Source of the DNA: Lutibacter sp.
GTDB taxonomy: Bacteria; Bacteroidota; Bacteroidia; Flavobacteriales; Flavobacteriaceae
Assembly: GCA_027449025.1 (NCBI GenBank)
Contig: DAIDMK010000023.1
Location: forward strand, 1-43,714
Length of the DNA stretch: 43,714 nucleotides
Reading direction: 5' to 3'
Position 1 is the first letter of the stretch; every line of letters begins with the position of its first letter. Shown in pieces: positions 15,400-24,412 of the stretch. The notes below the pieces were generated by a model, which searched no databases, was not told the origin of the DNA, and worked only from the letters and a program-made list of their open reading frames with translations. Made by a program: the position numbers and the translations under genes.

Positions 15400-15483
15400 A
15401 ACGAGATTTAAATTTTACTTTTTCAAGGGACTAAAAATAGTAAAATTTGTCACACAAACTAATCTTTAAAAATAACACCCTTA

Positions 15484-16749
15484 TTAACCAACAGACTCAC
15501 TATTTTTTAGGTCGTTTTCCGCTTTGTTCTTAGTTAAAACCAGTTTTAACGCATTCATATCATCGCTGACCTTGCGCTCAATTACTTTGGCATAAATTTG
15601 CGTTGTTGACAATTTTGTATGCCCTAAAAGCTTGGAAACTGTTTCGATTGGAACACCATTTGTTAAAGTCACTGTAGTGGCAAAAGTATGTCGAGCCATA
15701 TGAAAGGTGAGGTTCTTTTTCATCTTACAACCATCAGCAATTTCTTTCAGGTAACTGTTTAATTTTTGATTGGAAAGTGTAGGTAAAAGCGTACCTGTAA
15801 CCTGAGCTCTAATATTGTTTTTATATTTATCGATCAGCTGCTGCGTGGTATCCAGAATCGGTATTTTAACCGGGGTGTTTGTTTTTGTCCTTTTGGTAAT
15901 TATCCATTGGCCGCCATCAATCCCAAGTAAAACGTTATCTTTTGTCAATTTCATAACATCAACATAGGCTATTCCAGTATAACAACTAAAAATAAATAAA
16001 TCCTTTACAATGTTTAAGCGCTCAATATCCGTTTCGTAATTTTCGATATTCTGAAGTTCAGCTTGCGATAAATACTCTCTTTCGCTTTTCTCAAATATCG
16101 GTTTGTATTTTACAAAAGGATCTCTGTCGATCCATTCTATATGAAATGCCATCGTGACCATTTTTCGCAATCTTTGAATGTGCTTTATAATGGTATTGCC
16201 TAGAATTCTTTTTTTATTTCTTGACAACTTATAGGCACGCAAAAAATTATCAAATTTTATTACAAAGGAATAATTGAGGTCTCTTAAGTAAATATCAGAG
16301 GTGCCAAATTCCTTTTTGACGAATTCCAATAAATAACTTTGGGTGGTTTTATACAAGCCCAAAGTTGCTTTATGCAACTTGTGGGCGTGGTTATCATTGT
16401 GATAATCAATAATATTTTGTAGAGAATAGTGTTGCTGATCAGTTCCCAAAAACCGTGATTTAACGGCTTCGGCCGTAATCATTTTTCTTTCGGCCTTTAA
16501 ATCTTGGTAAGCCTGGAATAATGCAGCTTGCGATTGTTCAATGTAACCATTAAGTATTCTGGCATCTTGACCGGTGCCTTTTACACGTGATTTGGCTTTG
16601 TCCCAGGAATCAATGTTTACTTTCTTTTTTAAACTAATGTTAACACGTCTCTGGTTAACAGTTACTCTAGCAAAAATTTCGGCTTCGTTTTCTTTAGCGC
16701 GTGAAGAATTAATCCAAATTAGGATTGAAAAGGTGATTGTTGTTTTCAT
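15484..16749 (-). CDS. Tyrosine recombinase/integrase (IntDOT-like)
   Basis: A 421-residue site-specific recombinase with an N-terminal arm-binding domain (about 1-95), a SAM-like core-binding domain (about 105-205) and a catalytic domain. His350-x-x-Arg353, His377 (LLGHTKLS) and the nucleophile Tyr386 (QIYAK) are visible. In the box where most relatives have arginine (TGxR) this protein reads TGIAYVDV, the variant seen in Bacteroidota integrases such as IntDOT. It faces away from the tRNA-Ser gene and its upstream region is dense in repeats that could be arm sites. Confidence 0.93.
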   Translation of the reverse strand: MKTTITFSILIWINSSRAKENEAEIFARVTVNQRRVNISLKKKVNIDSWDKAKSRVKGTGQDARILNGYIEQSQAALFQAYQDLKAERKMITAEAVKSRFLGTDQQHYSLQNIIDYHNDNHAHKLHKATLGLYKTTQSYLLEFVKKEFGTSDIYLRDLNYSFVIKFDNFLRAYKLSRNKKRILGNTIIKHIQRLRKMVTMAFHIEWIDRDPFVKYKPIFEKSEREYLSQAELQNIENYETDIERLNIVKDLFIFSCYTGIAYVDVMKLTKDNVLLGIDGGQWIITKRTKTNTPVKIPILDTTQQLIDKYKNNIRAQVTGTLLPTLSNQKLNSYLKEIADGCKMKKNLTFHMARHTFATTVTLTNGVPIETVSKLLGHTKLSTTQIYAKVIERKVSDDMNALKLVLTKNKAENDLKNSESVG

Positions 16750-16888
16750 AGTTGTCGTCTTTTTAAGTTAAACTTTGTTTAAGACGAAAGTCAAATCAAC
16801 TATGGTATTCAAATTTACTGGATTTTATTGACCAATAAATCAATTTTTTGGTTCAAAATCACTGTGAAATTCCACCGAATTTCTAGGT

Positions 16889-17068
16889 ATAAAATCCTAG
16901 TGTTTACAGGGGCTTTCGCAATAATTCGGTCAACAAATCGGTCAACAAAACTGTTGTTTTAAATTTGTTGACCGATTTGTGAACCTAATATATGATATTT
17001 TATCATATAATTTGTCGGTCTCTAAAAATAAAACCTGAGCAAAACCTAGGATTTTATCGATTTTGCTC
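16889..17068. other. Repeat-dense integrase/tRNA junction, candidate attachment region
   Basis: Between the integrase start and the tRNA 3' end lie several nested repeats: a 12-bp inverted pair (ATAAAATCCTAG at 16889-16900 and CTAGGATTTTAT at 17046-17057), the array at 16926-16980, TATGATA/TATCATA (16991-17007) and GAGCAAAA/TTTTGCTC (17037-17068). Such arrays are typical of integrase and excisionase arm sites. The crossover site itself cannot be placed. Confidence 0.5.
16926..16980. repeat. Three copies of a 12-mer, two direct and one inverted
   Basis: TCGGTCAACAAA occurs at 16926-16937 and directly again at 16938-16949, and its complement at 16964-16975. The larger unit ACAAATCGGTCAACAAA (16933-16949) has a perfect 17-bp inverted partner at 16964-16980 across a 14-nt loop. 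No T-run follows, so it is more likely a protein-binding array than a terminator. Confidence 0.85.
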
Positions 17069-17084
17069 GATTTTGTTAGTGTTC

Positions 17085-17172
17085 TGGCAGAGAGGAAGGG
17101 ATTCGAACCCTCGATACGTTGCCGTATACACGCTTTCCAAGCGTGCGCCATCGACCACTCGGCCACCTCTCT
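17085..17172 (-). tRNA. tRNA-Ser(GGA)
   Basis: Eighty-eight bases fold as a class II tRNA: acceptor AGAGAGG/CCTCTCT, anticodon stem CACGC/GCGTG with loop TTGGAAA (anticodon GGA), a long variable arm and a T arm with GGTTCGAAT. The CCA end is encoded. Its 3' end faces the integrated element. Confidence 0.96.
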
Positions 17173-17179
17173 AAATTTA

Positions 17180-17710
17180 TTAATTTCCCAAATACATTTC
17201 AATCAAACCTTTTGGGGTTTCAACAATAATTTTTTTATGTTCTCTGTCCACTTTTTTGATAAAATTATCAATCATTGGAATAAGAAGTTCTGTTCCGTTT
17301 AAGTTTACTTCAAATAATGGTTGGGCAGTTGAATCATTAATCCCTGTGATTACACCAACATAACCATAATCAACATCTTCAATATCAAAATTTATAACCT
17401 CATGAAAATAGAACTTATTTCCTGTCAGTTTTGGTAAAAATTCCATTGGCAAATACAAATCCGAACCTAAAATAGCATCGGCATCTGCTTCGTTTTCAAC
17501 GTCTTCGAATTGCACGCGCAACTGATTTCCTTTTTGCAAAATGCTGTCCACAATAAAAAATGGAACCAGGTCGTTACCTAAAGCAACAAATACTGATTCC
17601 AAATCTTCATATAGTTCCGGTTCATCTGTGTCTAATTTAACAACAACTTCCCCTTTAAAACTGTGTTTCCTAACGATTTTGCCTAAATAAAAACAATCTT
17701 CTTTACGCAT
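17180..17710 (-). CDS. rimM: Ribosome maturation factor RimM
   Basis: A 176-residue protein needed for 16S rRNA processing and 30S assembly. The N-terminal domain starts with the family pattern YLGKIVRKHSFKGEVVVKLDTD, here spread over about residues 8-29, and the C-terminal PRC-barrel ends in PLFEVNLNGTELLIPMID and IPM..FIKKVD-type elements. It follows rpsP by 16 bp, a widespread gene pair (S16 and RimM act together on the 30S head). Stop lies 7 bp from the tRNA-Ser gene. Confidence 0.95.
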   Translation of the reverse strand: MRKEDCFYLGKIVRKHSFKGEVVVKLDTDEPELYEDLESVFVALGNDLVPFFIVDSILQKGNQLRVQFEDVENEADADAILGSDLYLPMEFLPKLTGNKFYFHEVINFDIEDVDYGYVGVITGINDSTAQPLFEVNLNGTELLIPMIDNFIKKVDREHKKIIVETPKGLIEMYLGN

Positions 17711-17726
17711 TATCGCTAAAAATTAA

Positions 17727-18311
17727 TTACTCGGTTTTTCCTTCTTCTGAAGCTGCAGCTTGTGCATCATCAATTGTTTCAGGAGCTACTTCTTCTACTA
17801 CTTCTTTAGCAGCTTTTTCGGCATCCTTTTTGTCAGCTTCAGCTTTAATTGCAGCATTTGCAGCTTCATTTGCAGCAGCTTTACGCTCTTCATTCACTTT
17901 TACTTCGGCTTCAAAAGCTTTGGCGATTGCATCAGTTTCTGCTTTTGCCAAGCCTTGTTTTTTAGCGTCAATTTTTCCTGCTTTTTCATCTAACCAAGCT
18001 TGAAATTTTGCTTCAGCTTGCTCTTCTGTTAAAGCCCCTTTTCTAATACCGCCCACTAAATGATTTTTTAGCATCACACCTTTATAAGATAAAATTGCTT
18101 TTGCAGTGTCTGTTGGTTGTGCTCCGTTTTGCAACCATTTTACAGCGCCATTAACATCTATATCGATGGTTGCTGGGTTTGTGTTTGGATTGTAAGTTCC
18201 AATTTTTTCTAAATACTTACCATCTCTTGTTGAGCGCACATCTGCAGCTACTATCCAATAGAATGGTTTTCCTTTTTTACCGTGTCTTTGTAATCTAATT
18301 TTTACTGGCAT
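17727..18311 (-). CDS. rpsP: 30S ribosomal protein bS16 with long C-terminal tail
   Basis: The first about 80 residues are canonical bS16 (MPVKIRLQRHGKKGKPFYWI, then SYKGVMLKNHL). The protein is 194 residues long, about twice the usual 80-90, because of an Ala/Glu/Lys-rich helical tail, a feature also known from other Bacteroidota. The leader before the start has a small inverted repeat, AAGGT/ACCTT at 18325-18339. Confidence 0.95.
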   Translation of the reverse strand: MPVKIRLQRHGKKGKPFYWIVAADVRSTRDGKYLEKIGTYNPNTNPATIDIDVNGAVKWLQNGAQPTDTAKAILSYKGVMLKNHLVGGIRKGALTEEQAEAKFQAWLDEKAGKIDAKKQGLAKAETDAIAKAFEAEVKVNEERKAAANEAANAAIKAEADKKDAEKAAKEVVEEVAPETIDDAQAAASEEGKTE

Positions 18312-18357
18312 ATTTTTAAATTTTAAGGTACGAAACCTTGGTTATTAATTAGGGTTG

Positions 18358-18365
18358 CAAATATA
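18358..18365 (-). promoter_or_regulatory. -7 promoter element of rpsP-rimM
   Basis: The minus strand reads TATATTTG, a perfect TAnnTTTG, 46 bp before the rpsP start. No TTG box was found at ideal spacing. Confidence 0.45.
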
Positions 18366-18706
18366 ATAAGATAATTTCAAATAATACGCTCAATTTCAGC
18401 ATATTTTACGGCAATCTTTTAAATCCCAAAAATGCTGATTCTAAAAGCGCATCTAACAATAAATTAACCTCAAAAACAACTAAATAGGAAAGATCTTTTA
18501 CACCTCACATAAACAATCCTATGATATATTTTGTGATTTCAACACAATTTTACAGGTTTCTGTATAAAGTCATTTGGCATTTTCTATTTCCTTTAAACAT
18601 TTATGAAAAATTCAGGATTGTTAATAAAAAATACCAACTTTGGAAGTCAAAAATTTATTAAATTGTTACTTTTAGAAACTCATTTAAAGCAAAAAAAATC
18701 AGCCAC
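18366..18706. other. Divergent spacer before dnaE
   Basis: An AT-rich spacer of about 340 bp between the divergent rpsP and dnaE genes. I see no ORF, RNA gene or strong repeat. A weak TACTTTTA element near 18667 could serve dnaE. Confidence 0.4.
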
Positions 18707-21700
18707 ATGTTTTTAATTTTTGACACAGAAACCACAGGTTTACCTAAAAATTGGAATGCCCCTTTTACCGACATTGACAATTGGCCAAGGTGTGTTCAAA
18801 TTGCATGGCAACTGCACGATAAGTATGGCGATTTAATTGAACAAAAAGATTTTCTAATCAAGCCAGAAGGTTATAACATTCCGTATGATGTTGAGCAAAT
18901 TCACGGAATTTCAACCCAGTTGGCTGAAGAAAAAGGAGAAGATTTAGAAATTGTTCTGCAACTTTTTAATGAGGTGCTTGCGAAAACTACTTTTGTAGTT
19001 GGGCAAAATGTGAAGTTCGACCTTAATATTATGGGTTGCGAATTTCACAGAAAAGAATTGGAGACCAATTTAAATATTTTGCCTGTTTTGGATACGTGTA
19101 CTGAAACTACGGCAAACTTGTGCCAACTTAAAGGCGGGCGTGGCGGTAAATTTAAATATCCCACGTTAACCGAACTACACCAATATTTGTTCAACGCACC
19201 TTTTGGCGAAGCGCACAACGCAACTGCCGATGTGGAAGCCACCACACGTTGTTTTTTAGAGTTAATTCGGAAAAGGGTTTTTACCATAGAAGAACTTAAA
19301 GTTTCTTCGGATTATTTTGAAACGTTTGAGGCAAAAAATCCAACTTCTATAGATGTTATCGGCTTAAAACATGTCAATCTAAAAAAAGAAAGCAAGAAAT
19401 TAAAAACAAAATCGGAAGAAAATTCTGAAGAAATAGCGCAAGTTAAAGGCATCTCAAAAGCCCTTGAAAATGCAGATTTCTCCCATTTGCATTGCCATTC
19501 GCAATTCTCCATTTTACAGTCAACTTCCAGCGTAAGCAACCTCATTCAAGCTGCCATAAAAAACAAAATGCCAGCGGTTGCCCTTACCGATACCGGAAAT
19601 ATGATGGGCGCTTTCTATTTTATAAAAGAAGCGTTGGAGTACAACAAATCAGTCGAAAATTTCAATAAAAAATTAGCTGAAGGCCAAGATGCAAAACTTC
19701 CCATAAAACCCATTTTAGGCTGCGAATTTTATGTTTGTGAAAATCATGCGGACAAATCGCAAAAAGACAATGGTTACCATATTGTTATTTTGGCAAAAAA
19801 CAAAATTGGCTATCATAATTTGGCAAAAATGTCGTCAATTTCTAATACCGATGGATTTTATTACATTCCGCGAATCGATAAAAATATTATTGAACAATAC
19901 AAGGAAGGTTTGATTGTGCTTTCGGGGAATCTATATGGGGAAATACCAAGTAAAATTTTAAATGTTGGCGAAAAACAGGCTGAAGAAGCACTACTTTGGT
20001 GGAAGGAACAATTGGGTGACGATTTTTATTTGGAAGTGATGCGTCACGATCAGGAAAATGAAAATCATGTAAATGAAGTCCTTGTTGAATTTTCGAAAAA
20101 GCACCAAGTAAAATTAGTCGCAACCAACAATACCTATTATACAAAGCAAGAAGAATCAACGGCTCACGATATTTTATTGTGCGTAAAAGATGGAGAAAAA
20201 ATAGCCACACCCATAGGAAAAGGAAGAGGTTACAGGTACGGTTTGCCAAACAACGAATACTATTTTAAAACGCAGGAACAAATGAAAAGTTTGTTCGCCG
20301 ATTTACCAGAAGCCATTACCAATATTCAGGAAATCACGGACAAAGTTGAAATTTATACTCTAGCGCGTAACGTGTTGCTGCCAAAATTTGCCATTCCTCA
20401 GGAATTCATAAATTCGGAAGACATAATTGACGGTGGCGTTAGAGGCGAAAATGCCTATCTACGCCATTTGACTATTGAAGGCGCCAAAAAAAGATATGGC
20501 GAAATATTGACGGATGACATCAAAGAACGACTTGATTTTGAGCTGTCGGTTATTGAAAAAACTGGCTATCCAGGTTACTTTTTAATTGTTTGGGATTTCA
20601 TTTTAGAAGCTCGTAAAATGAATGTTTCGGTTGGACCTGGACGAGGTTCGGCGGCAGGATCAGTAGTTGCCTACTGTTTGTGGATTACCAATATTGACCC
20701 CATTAAATACGACTTACTTTTTGAGCGTTTCTTAAATCCAGATCGGATTTCCCTACCCGATATTGATATCGATTTTGATGACGAAGGAAGACAAAAGGTG
20801 ATTGATTTTGTTATCAAAAAATATGGCGCAAGCCAAGTTGCACAAATTATCACTTATGGAACCATGGCCGCAAAATCTTCTATCAGAGATACAGCGCGGG
20901 TACTGGATTTGCCACTGTTTGATGCCGACAGAATTGCAAAATTGATTCCATTGGTTAAACTGAGAAACATTTTTGGGGAAGACGAAAAAAGCAAAGCAAT
21001 CATTAAAGGTTTAAGGGCAGAAGATTTAGAAAATGTAAACGAACTTAGAAGAATCGCCGCTGGTGATGACTTGGCCGCCCAAACCATCAATCAGGCGCGC
21101 GCACTGGAAGGCTCCGTCAGAAATACAGGAACCCACGCTTGCGGCGTCATCATTACGCCAGAAAATATTACCAGTTTAATTCCTGTTGCCACAGCGAAAG
21201 ATACGGATATGTATGTGACGCAGTTCGACAACAATGTGGTTGAAAGTGCCGGTTTGCTAAAAATGGACTTTTTAGGATTAAAAACCTTATCCTTAATCAA
21301 AGAAACCCAAAAAATTATAAAAGGCAAACACGGCATTGATGTGGTTCCAGACGATTTTCCGTTAGACGACCCAAAAACTTATGAGCTTTTTCAACGTGGG
21401 GAAACAATAGGCATCTTTCAATATGAATCTTTTGGAATGCAAAAGCATTTAAAAGCCTTAAAACCAACCCAGTTTGCCGATTTAATTGCGATGAACGCCT
21501 TGTACCGCCCGGGACCAATGGAATATATTCCCTTGTTTATTATGCGTAAACACGGGGAAGAAGCCATTGAATATGACTTGCCAGTGATGGAGGAAATTTT
21601 AAAGGAAACTTATGGCGTTACTGTTTATCAGGAACAAGTGATGTTGCTTTCCCAAAAAATTGCAGGTTTTACAAGAGGTGAAGCGGATATGTTGCGTAAA

Positions 21701-23083
21701 GCAATGGGGAAAAAGATTTTCGACTTGCTTGTAAAACTAAAGCCAAAATTTATTGAGGGCGGCAAGGCAAACAACCATCCCGAACCTATTTTGGAAAAAA
21801 TATGGAAAGATTGGGAAGCCTTTGCAGAATATGCATTTAACAAATCACATTCCACTTGTTATGCCTATATCGCATACCAAACCGCTTATTTAAAGGCAAA
21901 TTATCCGGCAGAATTTATGGCCGCAGTTTTGTCGAACAACATGAGCGACATCAAGCAAATCTCCTTTTTTATGGAAGAGTGCAAAAGAGCCGGAATAAAA
22001 GTTTTGGGACCAGATATTAATGAATCTTTTTACAAATTTGCCGTAAACAAAGAAGGCGCTATCCGGTTTGGAATGGGTGCCATAAAAGGTGTTGGCGCAT
22101 CTGCCGTTGCCGCCATTGTTGAAGAACGCAAGAAAAATGGAAACTACACTTCAATTTTCGATTTGACAAAACGTGTCGATCTGCGCGCCGCTACAAAAAA
22201 AGCTTTCGACGGATTGGCGATGGCCGGTGGATTTGATTCTTTTACCAACGTACACCGCGCGCAATATTATCAAACTGACGAAAAAGGCGTTTCTTTTATT
22301 GAACGTGTCATTCGTTACGGAAGTAAATTTCAGGAAAATAAAAATTCCGCCCAAGTTTCATTATTTGGAGAAGCGTCTGAAATTCAATTTCCAGAACCTG
22401 AAATTCCGCAAGCTCAAAAATGGGGAATGATGTATAAATTATCGAGAGAAAAGGAAATGGTAGGCATTTATATTTCCGGCCATCCCCTTGATGAATTTAG
22501 AAATGAAATAGATTATTTCTGCAATAGTACGGTGGGTGTTTTTAAAGAGGATCTCAATAAATATGTAGGTTCCACAATGACCTTTTCGGGAATTTTGACA
22601 GATGTGCAGCACAAAACTTCCCAAAACGGAAATGAATGGGGCTCATTTACGGTAGTCGATTATAGCGACAGCCATGAATTTAGAATTTTTAAGGACGATT
22701 ATTTGAAGTTTAAGCCATACCTGTTTGAAGATGCGTTTCGACAAATCAGGGTTTCAATTACTGCCGGATGGCGAAATAAAGATGGCAAACTATCCGATCC
22801 CAGAGTTAATTTTACCGACATTCAGATTTTGCAGGATGTGTTGGAAAAACAAACTAAAAAAATAACCATCAGTTTAGATATCAATAAAATTGACAAACAT
22901 AAAGTTGAAGAAATTCACAAAATAATGAAGGAAAATGAGGGTACAGTTCCTGTAGATTTCATCGTTTACGATTTGGTTGAAAATGTAAAATTAAATTTAC
23001 ACAGCAAATCGGTAAAAGTTAAGGTAGACAACGCGTTTCTAAAAGTCCTTAAAAATGAAGAAATCCATTTTAAGCTTAATTAA
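18707..23083 (+). CDS. dnaE: DNA polymerase III alpha subunit with fused epsilon-type exonuclease
   Basis: A 1458-residue replicative polymerase. Residues 1-190 are a DnaQ-like DEDDh proofreading exonuclease: Asp6 and Glu8 in FDTETTGLP, a middle Asp in NVKFDLN, and His/Asp in EAHNATADVEA. After a charged linker, the PHP domain starts at about 258 (FSHLHCHSQFS). The catalytic palm holds PGRGSAAGS and PDIDIDFDDEGR, and the middle part has ALYRPGPMEYIP and FNKSHSTCYAYIAY. Towards the end are the helix-hairpin-helix (GMGAIKGVGASAV) and OB-fold regions. The fused form is usual in Bacteroidota, whereas E. coli uses separate dnaQ and dnaE. Confidence 0.96.
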   Translation: MFLIFDTETTGLPKNWNAPFTDIDNWPRCVQIAWQLHDKYGDLIEQKDFLIKPEGYNIPYDVEQIHGISTQLAEEKGEDLEIVLQLFNEVLAKTTFVVGQNVKFDLNIMGCEFHRKELETNLNILPVLDTCTETTANLCQLKGGRGGKFKYPTLTELHQYLFNAPFGEAHNATADVEATTRCFLELIRKRVFTIEELKVSSDYFETFEAKNPTSIDVIGLKHVNLKKESKKLKTKSEENSEEIAQVKGISKALENADFSHLHCHSQFSILQSTSSVSNLIQAAIKNKMPAVALTDTGNMMGAFYFIKEALEYNKSVENFNKKLAEGQDAKLPIKPILGCEFYVCENHADKSQKDNGYHIVILAKNKIGYHNLAKMSSISNTDGFYYIPRIDKNIIEQYKEGLIVLSGNLYGEIPSKILNVGEKQAEEALLWWKEQLGDDFYLEVMRHDQENENHVNEVLVEFSKKHQVKLVATNNTYYTKQEESTAHDILLCVKDGEKIATPIGKGRGYRYGLPNNEYYFKTQEQMKSLFADLPEAITNIQEITDKVEIYTLARNVLLPKFAIPQEFINSEDIIDGGVRGENAYLRHLTIEGAKKRYGEILTDDIKERLDFELSVIEKTGYPGYFLIVWDFILEARKMNVSVGPGRGSAAGSVVAYCLWITNIDPIKYDLLFERFLNPDRISLPDIDIDFDDEGRQKVIDFVIKKYGASQVAQIITYGTMAAKSSIRDTARVLDLPLFDADRIAKLIPLVKLRNIFGEDEKSKAIIKGLRAEDLENVNELRRIAAGDDLAAQTINQARALEGSVRNTGTHACGVIITPENITSLIPVATAKDTDMYVTQFDNNVVESAGLLKMDFLGLKTLSLIKETQKIIKGKHGIDVVPDDFPLDDPKTYELFQRGETIGIFQYESFGMQKHLKALKPTQFADLIAMNALYRPGPMEYIPLFIMRKHGEEAIEYDLPVMEEILKETYGVTVYQEQVMLLSQKIAGFTRGEADMLRKAMGKKIFDLLVKLKPKFIEGGKANNHPEPILEKIWKDWEAFAEYAFNKSHSTCYAYIAYQTAYLKANYPAEFMAAVLSNNMSDIKQISFFMEECKRAGIKVLGPDINESFYKFAVNKEGAIRFGMGAIKGVGASAVAAIVEERKKNGNYTSIFDLTKRVDLRAATKKAFDGLAMAGGFDSFTNVHRAQYYQTDEKGVSFIERVIRYGSKFQENKNSAQVSLFGEASEIQFPEPEIPQAQKWGMMYKLSREKEMVGIYISGHPLDEFRNEIDYFCNSTVGVFKEDLNKYVGSTMTFSGILTDVQHKTSQNGNEWGSFTVVDYSDSHEFRIFKDDYLKFKPYLFEDAFRQIRVSITAGWRNKDGKLSDPRVNFTDIQILQDVLEKQTKKITISLDINKIDKHKVEEIHKIMKENEGTVPVDFIVYDLVENVKLNLHSKSVKVKVDNAFLKVLKNEEIHFKLN

Positions 23084-23172
23084 CTAATTTTTTGGTTGTT
23101 CATTTTTTTTTGATTCCCGGTTTCAAGTTTCAGTTGTTGGTTTTACTGAAAACATATTGCCTGTAGTTTCTA

Positions 23173-24066
23173 TCATGCCGTCAGCTCCCTAAACAAACGT
23201 TCTAAATTTTTGTTTTTGGTGGACAAGCTCAAGGTTTTTAATCCGTTGTCATGAGCAAAATCGAAAACGGCCGGACGCATATCTTTTGAAGTATCAAAAG
23301 TCAATTCCCATATGGTGTCGTGCACATTATTAGCAGATTTTAAGTGTGGAATATTTACAATCAGTTGTTTTTCAATTTTATAATCGAATTCAACCTCAAT
23401 CACCTGTTCCTGATTTCCTGTTAATTCCTTTAACTTTTTATCGGCAATAATTTGTCCTTTGTGAATTAAAATAACCCGATCGCAAACAGCCTCAACTTCC
23501 TGCAAAATATGGGTCGAAAAAAGCACCGTTTTATCTTTTCCAACCGCCTTAATCAAACTTCTTATTTCCGCCAATTGATTAGGATCCATTCCTGTGGTTG
23601 GTTCATCCAAAATCAACACTTCCGGATTGTGCAACAAGGCCGCAGCCAAACCAACACGCTGGCGATACCCTTTTGAAAGTTGGTTAATTTTTTTGTGTGA
23701 TTCAGGTCTTAAACCAACTTTTAAAATTACTTTTTCAACTTCATCCTTAGAAATTTTATGAACAGAGGCATTAAACTGCAAATATTCCTTTACATACATA
23801 TCCAAATACAAAGGATTATTTTCTGGCAAATAACCAATATTTTTTTGAGCTTCAATTTTATGGGTGGAAATATCAAAATTATCGACAAAAACTTCGCCTT
23901 CTGAAGCGTTTATATAACCGGTAATTATTTTCATCATGGTAGATTTTCCGGCGCCATTGGGACCTAAAAAACCAACAATCTCCCCTCTTTCTATGGAAAA
24001 ACTCACGTTGTTCAACGCTTTCTGTTCTCCGTATAATTTGGTTATATTTTTTACTACAATAGACAT
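23173..24066 (-). CDS. gldA: Gliding-motility ABC transporter ATPase GldA
   Basis: A 297-residue ATP-binding subunit. Walker A GPNGAGKST (about 35-43), signature LSKGYRQRVGLAAALL, Walker B VLILDEPTTGMDP, and the H loop (STHILQEVEAVCD) are all present, followed by a C-terminal extension of about 85 residues. Sequence and length fit GldA, which with GldF and GldG forms an ABC transporter needed for gliding in many Flavobacteriia. gldF and gldG are not adjacent here. It is convergent with dnaE. Confidence 0.88.
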   Translation of the reverse strand: MSIVVKNITKLYGEQKALNNVSFSIERGEIVGFLGPNGAGKSTMMKIITGYINASEGEVFVDNFDISTHKIEAQKNIGYLPENNPLYLDMYVKEYLQFNASVHKISKDEVEKVILKVGLRPESHKKINQLSKGYRQRVGLAAALLHNPEVLILDEPTTGMDPNQLAEIRSLIKAVGKDKTVLFSTHILQEVEAVCDRVILIHKGQIIADKKLKELTGNQEQVIEVEFDYKIEKQLIVNIPHLKSANNVHDTIWELTFDTSKDMRPAVFDFAHDNGLKTLSLSTKNKNLERLFRELTA

Positions 24067-24253
24067 TTCAATGGAATTTCAACAAAAATACATTTAAATT
24101 ATAATTTAACTCAATTTATAAACGTTGTAAACCAAATTTATTTTTTAGACCTTTGAAAGCCCATAATGGGCATTTAAAAGATAATTTTCATCATCTCTCA
24201 TAGCTTAGTTAACTTAGGTGAGCTAGGTGTTTTAATGATTAAAAACCAAATAA

Positions 24254-24412
24254 ATGGGCATTTTTAAGGTAATTCTGTGTATTATTTTTCCGCCTTTGGC
24301 CGTGGTCGACAAAGGTTGTGGCTCATTTATAATCGTTTTTATTTTAACATGTTTGGGTTGGATACCGGGAGTTATCGCAGCTTTAATTATAAATAACAAT
24401 CCCAACAGATGA
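24254..24412 (+). CDS. Pmp3/YqaE-family small membrane protein
   Basis: A 52-residue ORF with two membrane helices. It has the family pattern ILCIIFPPLAVVDKGCG near the N-terminus and LTCLGWIPGVIAALI in the second helix. Pmp3/YqaE proteins are linked to membrane potential and stress tolerance. Its stop TGA overlaps the lipB start (ATGA), so the two genes are translationally coupled. Confidence is high because all hallmark residues are in place despite the small size. Confidence 0.9.
   Translation: MGIFKVILCIIFPPLAVVDKGCGSFIIVFILTCLGWIPGVIAALIINNNPNR

Larger units (their letters stand above)
11228..17084. mobile_element. Compact integrated element beside tRNA-Ser
   Basis: The segment holds a tyrosine integrase next to the 3' end of tRNA-Ser(GGA), RteC, a helix-turn-helix protein, a replication-initiator-like protein and two DnaC-like ATPases, all on the minus strand. 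This set is common to integrative elements of Bacteroidota. The integrase lies 335 bp from the tRNA 3' end, the expected arrangement for tRNA-targeted integration. No relaxase, coupling protein or conjugation gene is present, so it is either a mobilised satellite or a reduced remnant. The left boundary is approximate; I could not find a second copy of the tRNA 3' end to fix it. Confidence 0.7.

Noticed and set aside
16933-16980. 17-bp inverted repeat as a transcription terminator
   Set aside because: No T-run follows on either strand, and the 12-mer is also repeated directly, which fits protein binding sites better.
16942-17302. ORFs on both strands across the tRNA-Ser gene
   Set aside because: They translate the tRNA and its flanks. 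The tRNA fold is complete, so these frames are artefacts.
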